Positions 18,384-26,595 of a DNA stretch of 64,000 bases are shown here, one piece after another. The translations under genes and the position numbers were made by a program. Numbering within the stretch: the stretch's first letter is position 1; each line of letters starts with the position of its first letter. The notes below the pieces were generated by a model. That model saw nothing but the letters and a program-made list of their open reading frames with translations, searched no databases and was not told where the DNA came from. The stretch lies in NCBI RefSeq assembly GCF_009827455.1, contig NZ_WTYZ01000001.1, positions 744,001-808,000 on the forward strand, given 5' to 3'. This stretch comes from Pontixanthobacter aestiaquae. GTDB lineage: Bacteria > Pseudomonadota > Alphaproteobacteria > Sphingomonadales > Sphingomonadaceae.

Positions 18384-19088
18384 ATGGCACGTAGGAAAAG
18401 CCCGGCACGCAAATGGGCTTGGCGCATTTTCGGCATGCTGGTGCTGGCTGCGCTGGCTGTTGGCGCGTGGTTCTGGTGGGAGAACCAGCATTGGACTCCA
18501 CATGAAGCAGCTTACCCGGATCAAGGCGTTCTGATCGCGCAAGACAATGGTCTGGTGAACTTCCGCACACTCGCCGCATTGGGCGCGAATTTTGCCTATC
18601 TGGAATCCAGTATCGGCAATGACGGACAGGACAGCCGTTTTGCCGGTAACTTCGCCAATGCGCGCGAAGCGGGCTTGGAAGTGGGCGCAGTCCATCTGTT
18701 TGACCCGTGCGTTTTGGCGGACGGACAATCGGCCAATTTCGTCACCATGGTCCCGCGCGAAGACGGACTGATGCCGCCAGTCATCGCGCTGGATCGCACT
18801 GCTGAAAATTGCGAGAAGCGGGTCAGCGATGCGGCGGTTGAAAGCGAGCTGATGACGCTGATCAACCAGATCGAAAACCATACCGGCAAGCCCGCAATCC
18901 TGAAAGTTACACCGCAATTCGAAGAGGCCTATGCCATCTCGGCGCGGCTCGAGCGGAACTTGTGGGCTAATCGTACGCGTTTCGCGCCGACCTACACCAC
19001 ACGGCCATGGCTGCTTTGGTCGGCCAATGAGCAATTGCGCAGCGAAGCAGCGGATGAACCGATCGAATGGGTAGTGGTACAGCCTTGA
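18384..19088 (+). CDS. GH25-like (lysozyme-fold) membrane-anchored protein with degenerate catalytic site
   Basis: 234 residues. A basic start (MARRKSPARKWAWR) and one membrane segment (17-32) put the domain in the periplasm. The GH25 pattern can be followed: GVLIAQDNGLVNF (48-60), GANFAYLESSIG (67-78), FAGNFANAREAGLEVGAVHLF (86-106), QSANFV, MPPVIALDRTAEN (130-142). In active members the first motif is G-(I/V)-D-V-S and the last is L-D-x-E; here the first Asp is replaced (GVLIA) and the D-x-E reads D-R-T, and ATEG has become SSIG. It is therefore probably a non-catalytic muramidase fold. Cotranscribed with UPF0262. Confidence 0.7.
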   Translation: MARRKSPARKWAWRIFGMLVLAALAVGAWFWWENQHWTPHEAAYPDQGVLIAQDNGLVNFRTLAALGANFAYLESSIGNDGQDSRFAGNFANAREAGLEVGAVHLFDPCVLADGQSANFVTMVPREDGLMPPVIALDRTAENCEKRVSDAAVESELMTLINQIENHTGKPAILKVTPQFEEAYAISARLERNLWANRTRFAPTYTTRPWLLWSANEQLRSEAADEPIEWVVVQP

Positions 19089-19115
19089 GCTAGCGATCAA
19101 GCGGAGGCGGTAAAA

Positions 19116-19208
19116 TCCGCTCACGCTGAGCGTGTCGAAGCATCGCACTTCCTTTCTGCGGCGTTTCGGTAGTAAGGGCGGCCCTTCGACAAGCTCAGGG
19201 CGAACGGA
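19116..19208. repeat. Inverted-repeat intergenic element (CTGAGCTTGTCGAAG type)
   Basis: A 93-bp element with about 25-bp imperfect terminal inverted repeats: left TCCGCTCACGCTGAGCGTG (19116-19134) running on into TCGAAG, right CTTCGACAAGCTCAGGGCG (19184-19202) running on into AACGGA. The CCCTGAGCTTGTCGAAGGG core is a widely spread bacterial intergenic repeat. Its right end supplies GGAG (19206-19209), the ribosome binding site of cdd. Confidence 0.8.
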
Positions 19209-19214
19209 GTTGAT

Positions 19215-19631
19215 ATGGAAGACCAAGAATTGATCGCCGCTGCCCGCAAGGCTGCCGAGCATTCCTATTCGCCCTATTCGGACTTTGCGGTCGGCGCAGC
19301 GTTGCGCTTCTCCGACGGCAGCGTTGTCACGGGCACCAATATCGAGAATGCCAGCTACGGCTTGGCGCTCTGCGCAGAGACCGTCGCTGTGTCCAAAGCG
19401 ATGGCTGAGGGCAGACGCGGCGGTTTGGAAGCGGTCGCTGTCACCGGGCCGCTGGACAAGGGCGGCGACGCGCCGATCACCCCCTGCGGAAGGTGCCGTC
19501 AGGTGCTCAATGAACTGGCGCAATTGGGAAACACCGATCCCGAAATACTATGTGTTGGCCCGAAACACGTGAAACGGGTTAAGCTCTCGGTACTGTTGCC
19601 CGAGGCGTTTGGACCAGCCAGCCTCGAATGA
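19215..19631 (+). CDS. cdd: Cytidine deaminase
   Basis: 138 residues, the short tetrameric form. Zinc site: LCAET (Cys with catalytic Glu, residues 54-58) and PCGRCRQVL (two Cys, about 93-101). NIENASYG binds the nucleoside. It deaminates cytidine and deoxycytidine to uridine forms in pyrimidine salvage. The ATG at 19215 is 5 nt behind GGAG contributed by the upstream repeat element. The stop overlaps the start of the S66 carboxypeptidase (ATGA at 19628), so they are coupled, although no metabolic link is obvious. Confidence 0.95.
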   Translation: MEDQELIAAARKAAEHSYSPYSDFAVGAALRFSDGSVVTGTNIENASYGLALCAETVAVSKAMAEGRRGGLEAVAVTGPLDKGGDAPITPCGRCRQVLNELAQLGNTDPEILCVGPKHVKRVKLSVLLPEAFGPASLE

Positions 19632-20650
19632 CCGGGCGCCGTCAGGTGCTGGCCGGAATGGCAGCGGCGATGGCGGCAGGTATCGCGCCAGTGCCCGCTT
19701 TTGGCCGCCGGCAGACCAAACCTCCTCGCCTGCGCAGCGGCGATAGGGTCGGGCTGATTGCTCCGGCGAGCGCCGTTTCCACGCGGCAGATTGATATCGC
19801 GCAGCAGACGATAGGCGGTATGGGGCTGGTGCCCCGGCTTGGACAAAATGTGGCGGGCGTCGACGGCTATCTCGCCGGAACCGACGCAGAGCGCGCCGCC
19901 GATATCAATGCGATGTTCGTCGATCCGTCAATTCGCGCGGTGTTTGCGATCTCGGGCGGGTGGGGCTGTGCCCGGGTGCTGCCGCTGCTCGACTGGGACA
20001 CGATCCGTGCCAATCCGAAACTGTTGGTCGGCTATAGCGATATCACCGCGCTGCACTGCGCTTTTGCTGCGCGTGCTGGTTTCCCGACCATGCACGCGCC
20101 CAATGCGGCCAATAGCTGGCAGTCGCTCAGCTGGAACAATTTCTGGTGGATGGCTTTCGCCGGTATCCGGCCTGTTCTGGGCGGCGCGGAGGATGAGGCG
20201 CTCACCGGACGCAACGGCCGGACGCTTCAAGGCGGGAAAGCGCAGGGCCGATTGATCGGCGGCAATCTGACCGTGATATCGACGCTGATGGGTACACCGT
20301 GGATGCCCGATCTGAAGGGGGCGATCCTGTTTCTGGAGGATGTCGCCGAAGAGCCCTACCGGATCGACCGGATGCTCCAGCAACTGCGCTTGGCCGGTGT
20401 GCTAGAGAAGCTGGGCGGCGTCATTTTCGGCCAATGCACCCGCTGCTCTGCACCGCGCGAGGGCGACCGAGTGCTTGGTTTCACTTTGGATGAAGTGGTG
20501 GACCATCATTTGGGACCGCTCGGCATACCCGCCTTCGCCGGTGCCAATATCGGCCATATCCAGGGCCAGCTCAGCGTACCGGTGGGCGCGGTGGTGGAAC
20601 TTGATGCGGTTGCGCGAACGATAAGGGCGGTTGAGGCAGTGGTGGCCTAG
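19628..20650 (+). CDS. Muramoyltetrapeptide (LD-) carboxypeptidase, S66 family
   Basis: 340 residues. N-terminal TGRRQVLAGMAAAMAAG has a twin-arginine-like pair and a hydrophobic stretch, suggesting Tat export, ending near PAFGRRQ. The S66 core has RVGLIAPAS, AVFAISGGWGCARVL, the nucleophile motif GYSDITALH, GGNLTVISTLMGTPW, the Glu-bearing LEDVAEEPYRIDRML and a C-terminal His (GANIGHIQG). The enzyme removes the terminal D-Ala from murein tetrapeptides during recycling. Most LdcA are cytoplasmic; the export signal is unusual but seen in other Sphingomonadales. Coupled to cdd. Confidence 0.85.
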   Translation: MTGRRQVLAGMAAAMAAGIAPVPAFGRRQTKPPRLRSGDRVGLIAPASAVSTRQIDIAQQTIGGMGLVPRLGQNVAGVDGYLAGTDAERAADINAMFVDPSIRAVFAISGGWGCARVLPLLDWDTIRANPKLLVGYSDITALHCAFAARAGFPTMHAPNAANSWQSLSWNNFWWMAFAGIRPVLGGAEDEALTGRNGRTLQGGKAQGRLIGGNLTVISTLMGTPWMPDLKGAILFLEDVAEEPYRIDRMLQQLRLAGVLEKLGGVIFGQCTRCSAPREGDRVLGFTLDEVVDHHLGPLGIPAFAGANIGHIQGQLSVPVGAVVELDAVARTIRAVEAVVA

Positions 20651-20664
20651 CCGATCTGGACTGA

Positions 20665-21516
20665 TTATTCAGGAATCTGCCAGCGAACGGTTGAGGAATA
20701 CAAGCCAGCAACGGCGTTCCCTTCCTCGTCGCGTGCCGGATACATGCGCGCTCTTCGCCTGACTAACTGGCATGTTTTGCGGTCGATTTCCTGATATCCG
20801 GAACTACTGGTCACTTCGCATTTTTCGGCTAAACCATAGCGGTTGATCGATAACATAAAGCTGACGGTGCCCTGCATTCCCTCATTGATCCACCGCACAC
20901 GATAATCGTCATTTGTTACCCACATGCCTCGATAGTTTCGAGGAGACGGATCGCTGGGAGGACCTGCGTAAGGATCTGGGCGTGCATCGAGAAGCCGCTT
21001 CCCGACCCGCGCAATGCACTCATCCAGTTCGGCGGTTTCGTAAGTCAGGCCGCCAACGGGAAGAATTCTCAGTTCCTGGCCATCGCGCAGAATTGTAAAT
21101 GCCGCATCATCTGGGAGGCTGCCTGATGACAGGCGCTCTTCTCCCAACGCATTCATCAAGATGGTTATACCGGCTTTGGGGGTACTGTCGTCGCCGCTCG
21201 GGAACACGAAACCGGTGCCGATAGCGGCGGTTTCGCCGGCAAAGCGTATCGCGACATTGTTAGAATATTCGACCTTCTCGGCTACCGGCCAATCGATGCG
21301 GAGCCAAATGCCTCCCACCACGTCATCGTGATATGATCGTGATGTTTGTACCTCAATCGGAACTGCGCTGGTAATTGTGCGCGTGGCCTTGCACCCCAAA
21401 TCGCCCTCTGTGACCGACCACGCCTCAATGTCACCGTCTGTCTCCTGCGCCTGCGCATAGGCGAAGGGCGTTGGCGCTACCGCTGCGACGAATAGGCTGG
21501 AGAGAGCGAGTTTCAT
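20665..21516 (-). CDS. Exported protein with TonB C-terminal-like domain
   Basis: 283 residues. Signal peptide 1-22 (ending PFAYAQAQ). The middle resembles no family I can name and includes a FVFPSGDDSTPKAG loop. The last 85 residues (RVRWINEGMQGTVSFMLSIN, then KCEVTSSSG and RRRARMYPA) follow the TonB_C energy-transducer fold: strand, G-x-V-x-F-x-L-x-I-x, a Cys pair (KCEV / KTCQL) and YxPAxDExGNAV. It lacks a transmembrane anchor and a Pro-rich stalk, so it is not a working TonB. Probably a periplasmic stress or envelope protein. Downstream of and 15 bp from the M14 gene on the same strand. Confidence 0.65.
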   Translation of the reverse strand: MKLALSSLFVAAVAPTPFAYAQAQETDGDIEAWSVTEGDLGCKATRTITSAVPIEVQTSRSYHDDVVGGIWLRIDWPVAEKVEYSNNVAIRFAGETAAIGTGFVFPSGDDSTPKAGITILMNALGEERLSSGSLPDDAAFTILRDGQELRILPVGGLTYETAELDECIARVGKRLLDARPDPYAGPPSDPSPRNYRGMWVTNDDYRVRWINEGMQGTVSFMLSINRYGLAEKCEVTSSSGYQEIDRKTCQLVRRRARMYPARDEEGNAVAGLYSSTVRWQIPE

Positions 21517-21531
21517 GCGGACAGGGCGTGC

Positions 21532-22665
21532 TTACCTGTCCAGCCATTCCAGCAGCGCGGCGAGACAATCGCGGCCCAAAACTTTGCAGCGTTCGGGGGA
21601 CCAGTTCTGCTCCGGATCGGGCAGGTCGTCATTGTCTTTATAGGGCATTTCCAGCGTCATCGCAGGGCATTGGAACCGGTGCGCGACCTGCGTGGTACAC
21701 ATCGTCAGATTGGCCTCGCCGGGTTTGGCTTTCGGATAGCCTTTCTCGGTCTGGAAATCGGGTGTGCGCCGCTCGAGGATCGCTTCGTAACTGGCGAAAC
21801 CTTCATAATGTTCGTCGGTCAGGCCGGGGATGCCTTCATAGCCCGCCAGGAACACCGCGGGGATCGCTTCGTCACCATGGACATCCATCGCGAAATCGAC
21901 GCCGGTTTCGTCCATCTTGTTGCGGATCGCGAGCACTTCGGGGGAACGCTCTGCCGTCGGGGTTTCCCATTCGCGGTTGAGGTTCGCTCCGCACGCATTG
22001 GTGCGCAAATGGCCGCGGCGTGATCCATCGGGGTTACAGTTGGGGACCACATGGAACGTGCAGCGCTGCCGCAATGCGCGCGCCACAGAATCGGTCGGAT
22101 CGGTCAGGCATTCCAGCGCGCCTTCCATCCACCATTCGGCTTGCGTTTCACCGGGGTGCTGGCGTCCGGTGAGCCAGATCTGTTTTTCGCCTTCGCCGAA
22201 CGTCAGATAGTCGACCGGCTGGCCGTCCAGTGTTTCGCCGATGCGCTCATAGGATACGCCTTCACTAGCGGCGCATTCAGCGATCAGATCGTGATGCCGC
22301 TCCATCGAATAGGGCGCGAAATAGGCAAACCACGCGATATCGCTGGTTGGGGTGTAGCGGATGGTCAGCACACCTTCGCCTTCGTCCATCTGAAAAGTTG
22401 TCGGTGCAGTGCCCCAATATTCGCGGTCTTCGCTGACACGCGCCTGATAGCTTGGCCAACCCAGCACGAATGCCGAGTTGTTGAGCTGGTCGATTTTCAA
22501 TTCCACTTCGCGGCCAGCCATGCCGGTGACGCGGAAATGGAACCACTGCTTAAACTCGGATTCGTTGTCCTTGCGGATCGCCAATCGCGCGGATGCGCCG
22601 TCGACCGACAGGACTTCGATATTGCCGCTGTCAAAATCGGCATCGATCTGGATGTTGGAACTCAA
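21532..22665 (-). CDS. M14 family cytosolic-type zinc carboxypeptidase
   Basis: 377 residues. An N-terminal beta domain (about 1-115, with [10 protein letters not shown] and [12 protein letters not shown]) precedes the carboxypeptidase fold: zinc H-x-x-E ([12 protein letters not shown], near 170), [28 protein letters not shown], the third ligand DVHGDE and catalytic Glu in [10 protein letters not shown]. This is the AGBL/Nna1-like bacterial subfamily, which removes C-terminal residues (deglutamylation in eukaryotes). The start is TTG at 22665, overlapping the TGA of the upstream DUF4136 gene (TTGA); no ATG gives a full beta domain. Confidence 0.85.
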   Translation of the reverse strand: MSSNIQIDADFDSGNIEVLSVDGASARLAIRKDNESEFKQWFHFRVTGMAGREVELKIDQLNNSAFVLGWPSYQARVSEDREYWGTAPTTFQMDEGEGVLTIRYTPTSDIAWFAYFAPYSMERHHDLIAECAASEGVSYERIGETLDGQPVDYLTFGEGEKQIWLTGRQHPGETQAEWWMEGALECLTDPTDSVARALRQRCTFHVVPNCNPDGSRRGHLRTNACGANLNREWETPTAERSPEVLAIRNKMDETGVDFAMDVHGDEAIPAVFLAGYEGIPGLTDEHYEGFASYEAILERRTPDFQTEKGYPKAKPGEANLTMCTTQVAHRFQCPAMTLEMPYKDNDDLPDPEQNWSPERCKVLGRDCLAALLEWLDR

Positions 22666-23270
22666 TTGTTGACCCTTACTTCTACGGTTTCACCATTATT
22701 GCCGGGAAATTCGCTAAACAGCGCATCGGCAACCACCGAAGCGTTCGCGCTGCTATCCGCAAATTCTGAATTATCACTTACCGAAATCGATGCGCGACCT
22801 TCCCAAATTACGTCGCTGGAGGCTGCGTCGCGGATCATTACACCCAGATCGGTGCCGATCATCTCGCGCTGCCCGCCGCCTAGATTGATGCCGATGCCAA
22901 GCCCCACGCCCGAGCCATAGGTTCCTGTCGAGCCGCCTCCGCCAACTGTTACCGGGCTGCGGCGTTGGGCAGGCTCGCTAATGAAGCGCTCCACCCGCAC
23001 TTGGGCGATCTGGGAGGCTTCGGCGCGCGGAACTTCGCGGTAACCAAGCTCTGCCAGTTCGGCAGCGATAGCGGCTTTATAAGGGGCAAGTTCTTGCGGA
23101 TCGGCCTCTACGCCTGGCGCGTCCTCGACGAAGATGGTGCCATTGCCCAATTGCGCGATGGCCGCGCTTTGGTGGAAGCGCGTGATCTCTACCGGGCTGA
23201 CGCGCGGGCCGGACATGCATCCTGCCAGCGTTCCGGCGAGTGCCAGAATTGCGAATGTCTTGATTTTCAT
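22662..23270 (-). CDS. DUF4136 lipoprotein
   Basis: 202 residues. Lipoprotein signal with lipobox at Cys18 (TLAGC). The DUF4136 domain ends in [20 protein letters not shown], the family signature. A Gly-rich insert ([24 protein letters not shown]) sits mid-protein. The family is an envelope lipoprotein group of unknown function. A second member with the same ending occurs at 59451-60167. Its stop overlaps the M14 start; divergent from galE with 143 bp between. Confidence 0.8.
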   Translation of the reverse strand: MKIKTFAILALAGTLAGCMSGPRVSPVEITRFHQSAAIAQLGNGTIFVEDAPGVEADPQELAPYKAAIAAELAELGYREVPRAEASQIAQVRVERFISEPAQRRSPVTVGGGGSTGTYGSGVGLGIGINLGGGQREMIGTDLGVMIRDAASSDVIWEGRASISVSDNSEFADSSANASVVADALFSEFPGNNGETVEVRVNN

Positions 23271-23413
23271 GGCTGCTTCCTCCTTTGGAAAGGCACAGCG
23301 ATCAAACGGTTGCGGTTGCCTAACGTTCCGGAGCTGATTGTGCCAGAAATAGTTTCACGTAATACTATTACCGCGTTAACCACTCTGATGCGCATTAATG
23401 CTAGCGGGGCTCT

Positions 23414-24424
23414 ATGAGTGATATCAGCAAACCCAGCGTTTTGGTGACCGGTGGTGCCGGCTATATTGGCAGCCACGCCGTGCTTGCTTTGCGCGATACA
23501 GGCTGGCCGGTCGCGGTGATCGACAATCTGACAACCGGCTTCACATTCGCGGTGCCCGATGATGTGCCTTTATATGAGGGCGATATCGAAGATGGCGAAT
23601 TGCTCGCGCGGATTTTTGCGGAGCAAGGCACCAAAGCCATTATGCATTTTGCCGGATCGATCATTGTGCCTGAATCGGTCGAAAATCCGATGAAGTATTA
23701 TCACAACAACACCGCCAAAAGCCGCGCGTTGATCGAGGCTGCGGTGAAGGCAGGCGTTCCGCATTTCATTTTCAGCTCGACGGCAGCGACGTATGGCGTG
23801 CCGGAGGTGGAGGCGGTCACCGAAGATACGCCTCAGCGCCCGATTAATCCCTATGGCTGGTCGAAGCTGATGACCGAGCAAATGTTGTCGGACACTGCCT
23901 TTGCGCATGATTTTAACTTCTGCGCTTTGCGCTATTTCAATGTTGCTGGCGCCGATCCTCAGGCGCGCAGCGGGCAGTCGACTGCTGGCGCGACGCATCT
24001 GATCAAAGTCGCAGTCGAAGCGGCTTTGGGCAAACGCGAGCATGTTGCGGTGTTCGGCACAGATTATGATACGCCCGATGGCACCGGCGTGCGCGATTAT
24101 ATTCATGTGTCCGATCTGGCCGCCGCGCATGTGCTGGCGCTGGAGGCCTTGATGGAGCAGCCATCTCGCTCGCTGACGATGAATTGCGGCTATGGTAGCG
24201 GTTTTTCAGTGCTCGATGTGCTCGATGCCGTTGACCGCGTCACGAACCGGACAATTGAGCGCCGGATGGAACCGCGCCGCGCGGGTGACCCGGGATCGCT
24301 TATTTCCGATCCCTCGCGCATTCGTTCCACCGTGCCGTGGGAGCCAAAGCACGCCAATCTCGATGAGATTATCGGCCATGCGCTGCAATGGGAGCGTAAA
24401 TTGGGCGAGATCCGGGGTGAGTGA
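23414..24424 (+). CDS. galE: UDP-glucose 4-epimerase
   Basis: 336 residues, family length. Rossmann motif GGAGYIGSH (13-21), MHFAGSIIVPESVENP, FSSTAATYG with the catalytic Ser, and Y-x-x-x-K (YGWSK). LNPEARSGQS-like ADPQARSGQSTAGATHLIK and DYIHVSDLA are standard GalE. It interconverts UDP-glucose and UDP-galactose for envelope sugars. Upstream, GCGCATTAATGCTAGC at 23390-23405 lies close to the start. A terminator follows at 24505-24538. Confidence 0.95.
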   Translation: MSDISKPSVLVTGGAGYIGSHAVLALRDTGWPVAVIDNLTTGFTFAVPDDVPLYEGDIEDGELLARIFAEQGTKAIMHFAGSIIVPESVENPMKYYHNNTAKSRALIEAAVKAGVPHFIFSSTAATYGVPEVEAVTEDTPQRPINPYGWSKLMTEQMLSDTAFAHDFNFCALRYFNVAGADPQARSGQSTAGATHLIKVAVEAALGKREHVAVFGTDYDTPDGTGVRDYIHVSDLAAAHVLALEALMEQPSRSLTMNCGYGSGFSVLDVLDAVDRVTNRTIERRMEPRRAGDPGSLISDPSRIRSTVPWEPKHANLDEIIGHALQWERKLGEIRGE

Positions 24425-24459
24425 GGCGCGGATAGCCTTACCCTTCGGGCGCGAATCGC

Positions 24460-24487
24460 TTGACTTACGCCTGACACGCCCTTAGGC
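24460..24487 (+). promoter_or_regulatory. Candidate rpmJ promoter
   Basis: TTGACT at 24460-24465 is a good -35; TTAGGC at 24482-24487, 16 bp later, is a weak -10. Because the galE terminator hairpin ends 12 nt before rpmJ, any rpmJ promoter has to lie here, upstream of the hairpin. Confidence 0.35.
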
Positions 24488-24504
24488 GCGCAGCTTGAAA
24501 TTCC

Positions 24505-24538
24505 GGCATCGGGGACTACCTCCGGTGCCCTTATTTTT
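24505..24538 (+). terminator. Terminator-like hairpin between galE and rpmJ
   Basis: GGCATCGG (24505-24512) pairs with CCGGTGCC (24522-24529), followed by TTATTTTT. It can end galE transcripts, but as it stops 12 nt before the rpmJ ATG it also lies in the rpmJ leader if transcription starts upstream. Confidence 0.7.
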
Positions 24539-24550
24539 GGAAACCAGACA

Positions 24551-24676
24551 ATGAAAATCCGCAACAGCCTCAAGTCGCTGAAAAACCGTCACCGCGATTG
24601 CCGCGTTATTCGCCGCCGTGGCCGGACCTATGTAATCAACAAGACCAACCGCCGCTTCAAAGCCCGCCAAGGGTAA
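24551..24676 (+). CDS. rpmJ: 50S ribosomal protein L36 (Cys-poor type)
   Basis: 41 residues beginning [20 protein letters not shown] and containing [21 protein letters not shown]. It keeps only one Cys, so this is the zinc-free C-minus paralogue type (ykgO-like) that is the single L36 in alphaproteobacteria. It binds 23S rRNA near the peptidyl-transferase region. The gene is bracketed by two hairpins and appears monocistronic. Confidence 0.95.
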   Translation: MKIRNSLKSLKNRHRDCRVIRRRGRTYVINKTNRRFKARQG

Positions 24677-24730
24677 TTGGCCTGCTAAGCAGGATTGGTC
24701 GATCATGCTGCGGCATGGTCGTGAGACAGA

Positions 24731-24771
24731 ACCGGCCCGCCTCCTGATCGGAGTGCGGGCCGTTCCTGTTT
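24731..24771 (+). terminator. Rho-independent terminator of rpmJ
   Basis: CGGCCCGC (24733-24740) pairs perfectly with GCGGGCCG (24755-24762), with an inner CTCC/GGAG stem, then TTCCTGTTT. Lies 55 bp after the rpmJ stop. Confidence 0.8.
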
Positions 24772-24800
24772 GCGCCTTACCAAAGATTGGAAAACCAGAA

Positions 24801-25415
24801 GTGAACCAGCAGCCGACCACCGCCGTATTCGATGTCGGGCGCGTTATTGTGCAGTGGGATATGCGGCTGCTGTTCGCAAAACTGATCCACGATGCAGAGG
24901 AACTGGACTGGTTTCTTGCCAATGTCGTTACGGAAGAATGGCATATGGAGCATGATTCGGGCCGCCCGATTGCCGCTATGGTGGCAGAGCGGATCGCTTT
25001 GTTTCCAGACTATGCGGAACAGATTTCCGCCTATCATCGGCGCTTTCTCGAAACGATCCCGGCGCGGGTTCCCGGTACGGTGGAACTGGTCGAACGCCTG
25101 CATTCCCGCAATGTCCCGCTATTTGCCATCACCAATTTCGGGACAGATTTTTGGGCGGAATATCGGCCCACCGAACCGGCGTTCGATCTGTTCATCGATA
25201 TCGTGGTGTCCGGCCATGAGCGGATGGTAAAGCCCGATCCTGCGATTTTCCATCTGGCGGAGAAGCGCTTTGGCCGGCCAGCCTCCGCGATGCTGTTTAT
25301 CGATGACAATGCGGCTAACATCGCCGCGGCCCACCAGCTGGGCTGGCACACGCATCATTTTACCGATGCCGCAAGGTTGGAGGCGGAACTGACCACGCGG
25401 GGCCTTATAGCGTAG
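24801..25415 (+). CDS. HAD superfamily hydrolase (phosphatase)
   Basis: 204 residues from the GTG at 24801. Motif I is VFDVGRVIVQWD (nucleophile and acid/base Asp replaced by Gly-Arg in the second position, giving D-x-G rather than D-x-D, as common in the YihX-like subgroup), motif II ITNFGTDFW, motif III Lys in MVKPDPAIF, motif IV LFIDDNAANI. Probably removes phosphate from small metabolites; substrate unknown. Longer starts were rejected as they read through the rpmJ terminator. Followed by a hairpin shared with the convergent CC_3452 gene. Confidence 0.85.
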   Translation: MNQQPTTAVFDVGRVIVQWDMRLLFAKLIHDAEELDWFLANVVTEEWHMEHDSGRPIAAMVAERIALFPDYAEQISAYHRRFLETIPARVPGTVELVERLHSRNVPLFAITNFGTDFWAEYRPTEPAFDLFIDIVVSGHERMVKPDPAIFHLAEKRFGRPASAMLFIDDNAANIAAAHQLGWHTHHFTDAARLEAELTTRGLIA

Positions 25416-25448
25416 AAAAAGGGCCCCCGAAACGCATTCGGAGGCCCG
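25412..25448 (-). terminator. Terminator of the CC_3452 family gene (possibly bidirectional)
   Basis: GGGCCCCCGAA / TTCGGAGGCCC form a stem around ACGCA (25421-25447). On the minus strand it is followed by TTTTTC, the expected U-run. It lies between the convergent HAD and CC_3452 genes. Confidence 0.8.
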
Positions 25449-25505
25449 TAAAGTTCACCCTTTCTGGAGAGGAGAGGGTGGGGGATGAGGGGTTCAGTTC
25501 GGCAA

Positions 25506-25865
25506 TCAGCTATTGCACTTGGCCAGCTTTTCGTCCGCCAGCGCTTTATCCTTGGCGGTGAAGGAAGTGATTTCGCCCATTTCGTTGGAAAGGCGCTTGC
25601 AGACATTGACCGGACGCGAATTGCTCTTTTTCGCGCGGCAAGTGGTGTCCTTACAATACCAGACAACGCCGCGAATTATTGTGCGCGCTTCCTTTGCTGG
25701 GGTCGACAATTCCGCCGTGTAATATGTGCTGGCCGTGCGTGCTTCGGCGGCTGCCGGAGCCAGCGTCGCGCCGAATGTCAGCACGGTATATAGCATCGCC
25801 ATTGCGATGGCGCCGGTGTTGCGGAGAAAAGCTGAAGAGATGGAAGTGGAGAGGGGGAGGGTCAT
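25506..25865 (-). CDS. CC_3452 family small exported protein
   Basis: 119 residues. Signal peptide to about residue 40 (ending APAAAEA), then the mature domain STYYTAELSTPAKEARTI, GVVWYCKDTTCRAKKSNSRP and NVCKRLSNEMGEITSF, with four Cys that can form two disulfides. This matches the CC_3452 family, periplasmic proteins of unknown function in Caulobacterales and Sphingomonadales. It is divergent from the HxlR regulator, with two inverted repeats in the shared upstream region. Confidence 0.85.
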   Translation of the reverse strand: MTLPLSTSISSAFLRNTGAIAMAMLYTVLTFGATLAPAAAEARTASTYYTAELSTPAKEARTIIRGVVWYCKDTTCRAKKSNSRPVNVCKRLSNEMGEITSFTAKDKALADEKLAKCNS

Positions 25866-25911
25866 CTGTCTAATCCTTGGTTTGAGGTGGTGGTCAATCT
25901 CAAGTCATCCA

Positions 25912-25969
25912 GTTGCAATATGCAACCAGTTGCGAATCAGTACCTAGTTATATAGATTGCAAATTGCAA
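25912..25969. promoter_or_regulatory. Paired TTGCAA inverted repeats upstream of the HxlR gene
   Basis: Site 1: GTTGCAATATGCAAC at 25912-25926 (arms GTTGCA/TGCAAC, 3-bp centre), followed by a half site AGTTGC at 25929-25934. Site 2: TTGCAAATTGCAA at 25957-25969 (arms TTGCAA, 1-bp centre). The stretch is unusually AT-rich for this genome. Position between divergent CC_3452 and HxlR genes suggests an HxlR operator controlling one or both. Confidence 0.65.
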
Positions 25970-26038
25970 CTAAAAACTTAGTTTGAGTTTTGCGGTTGGG
26001 GAATTTGCCGCTAGACAGTTGGCATCGAGAGGAAATTT

Positions 26039-26593
26039 ATGGGCGATCTTAGAGAACCGCTGAAGGAATTGAACGAGTGCGGGCTACCCGAAGCACTGGA
26101 AGTGATGGGCGAGCGGTGGTCATTCATGATCCTGCGCGCCAGCTTTAACGGGCTGCACCATTTCGAAGAGTTCCTGAACGAGCTCGGCATCGCGCGGAAC
26201 ATTCTGTCCAATCGCCTCAGCAAGCTGGTCGAACATGACATCCTCAACCGCGAACCATGCGCAGATGACAAGCGCCGGATCGAATATCGCCTCACCCCCA
26301 AGGGTTTCGATCTTCTCCCCGCGATGCTCGCGCTGCGCCAATGGGGTCAGAAATATGGCGTTGAAGTGGCCGAGAATCCCGTACTGGTCGATGAAGTCGA
26401 TCGCCAGCCTATAGGCCCCGTTTCGATCATTGCGCATGACGGACGGATTCTCGATCATACCGATCTGTGGCTGACCGAGCGTGAAAATGTTGGCACCCGC
26501 GCAGATGGTTCAAAATCGACCCGGGCTCCCGCGCTGGAGCGTGGCGATAGGGTGCATTCAGCAGACGGCCCCAAACTCGCCGCTAATGGCTGA
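26039..26593 (+). CDS. HxlR family winged-helix transcriptional regulator
   Basis: 184 residues. The HxlR domain spans about 10-105: the initial Cys (ELNECGLPEALEVMGERWSF), ILRASFNGLHHFEEFLNELGIARNILSNRLSKLVEHDIL and the wing RRIEYRLTPKG. The remaining 80 residues, including a PVSIIAHDGRILDHTDLWL strand region, form the extra C-terminal domain often found in sphingomonad members; its ligand is unknown. ATG 26039 lies 70 bp after the last TTGCAA repeat. Ends 3 bp before the convergent cyclic-nucleotide-binding gene. Confidence 0.88.
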   Translation: MGDLREPLKELNECGLPEALEVMGERWSFMILRASFNGLHHFEEFLNELGIARNILSNRLSKLVEHDILNREPCADDKRRIEYRLTPKGFDLLPAMLALRQWGQKYGVEVAENPVLVDEVDRQPIGPVSIIAHDGRILDHTDLWLTERENVGTRADGSKSTRAPALERGDRVHSADGPKLAANG

Positions 26594-26595
26594 CG

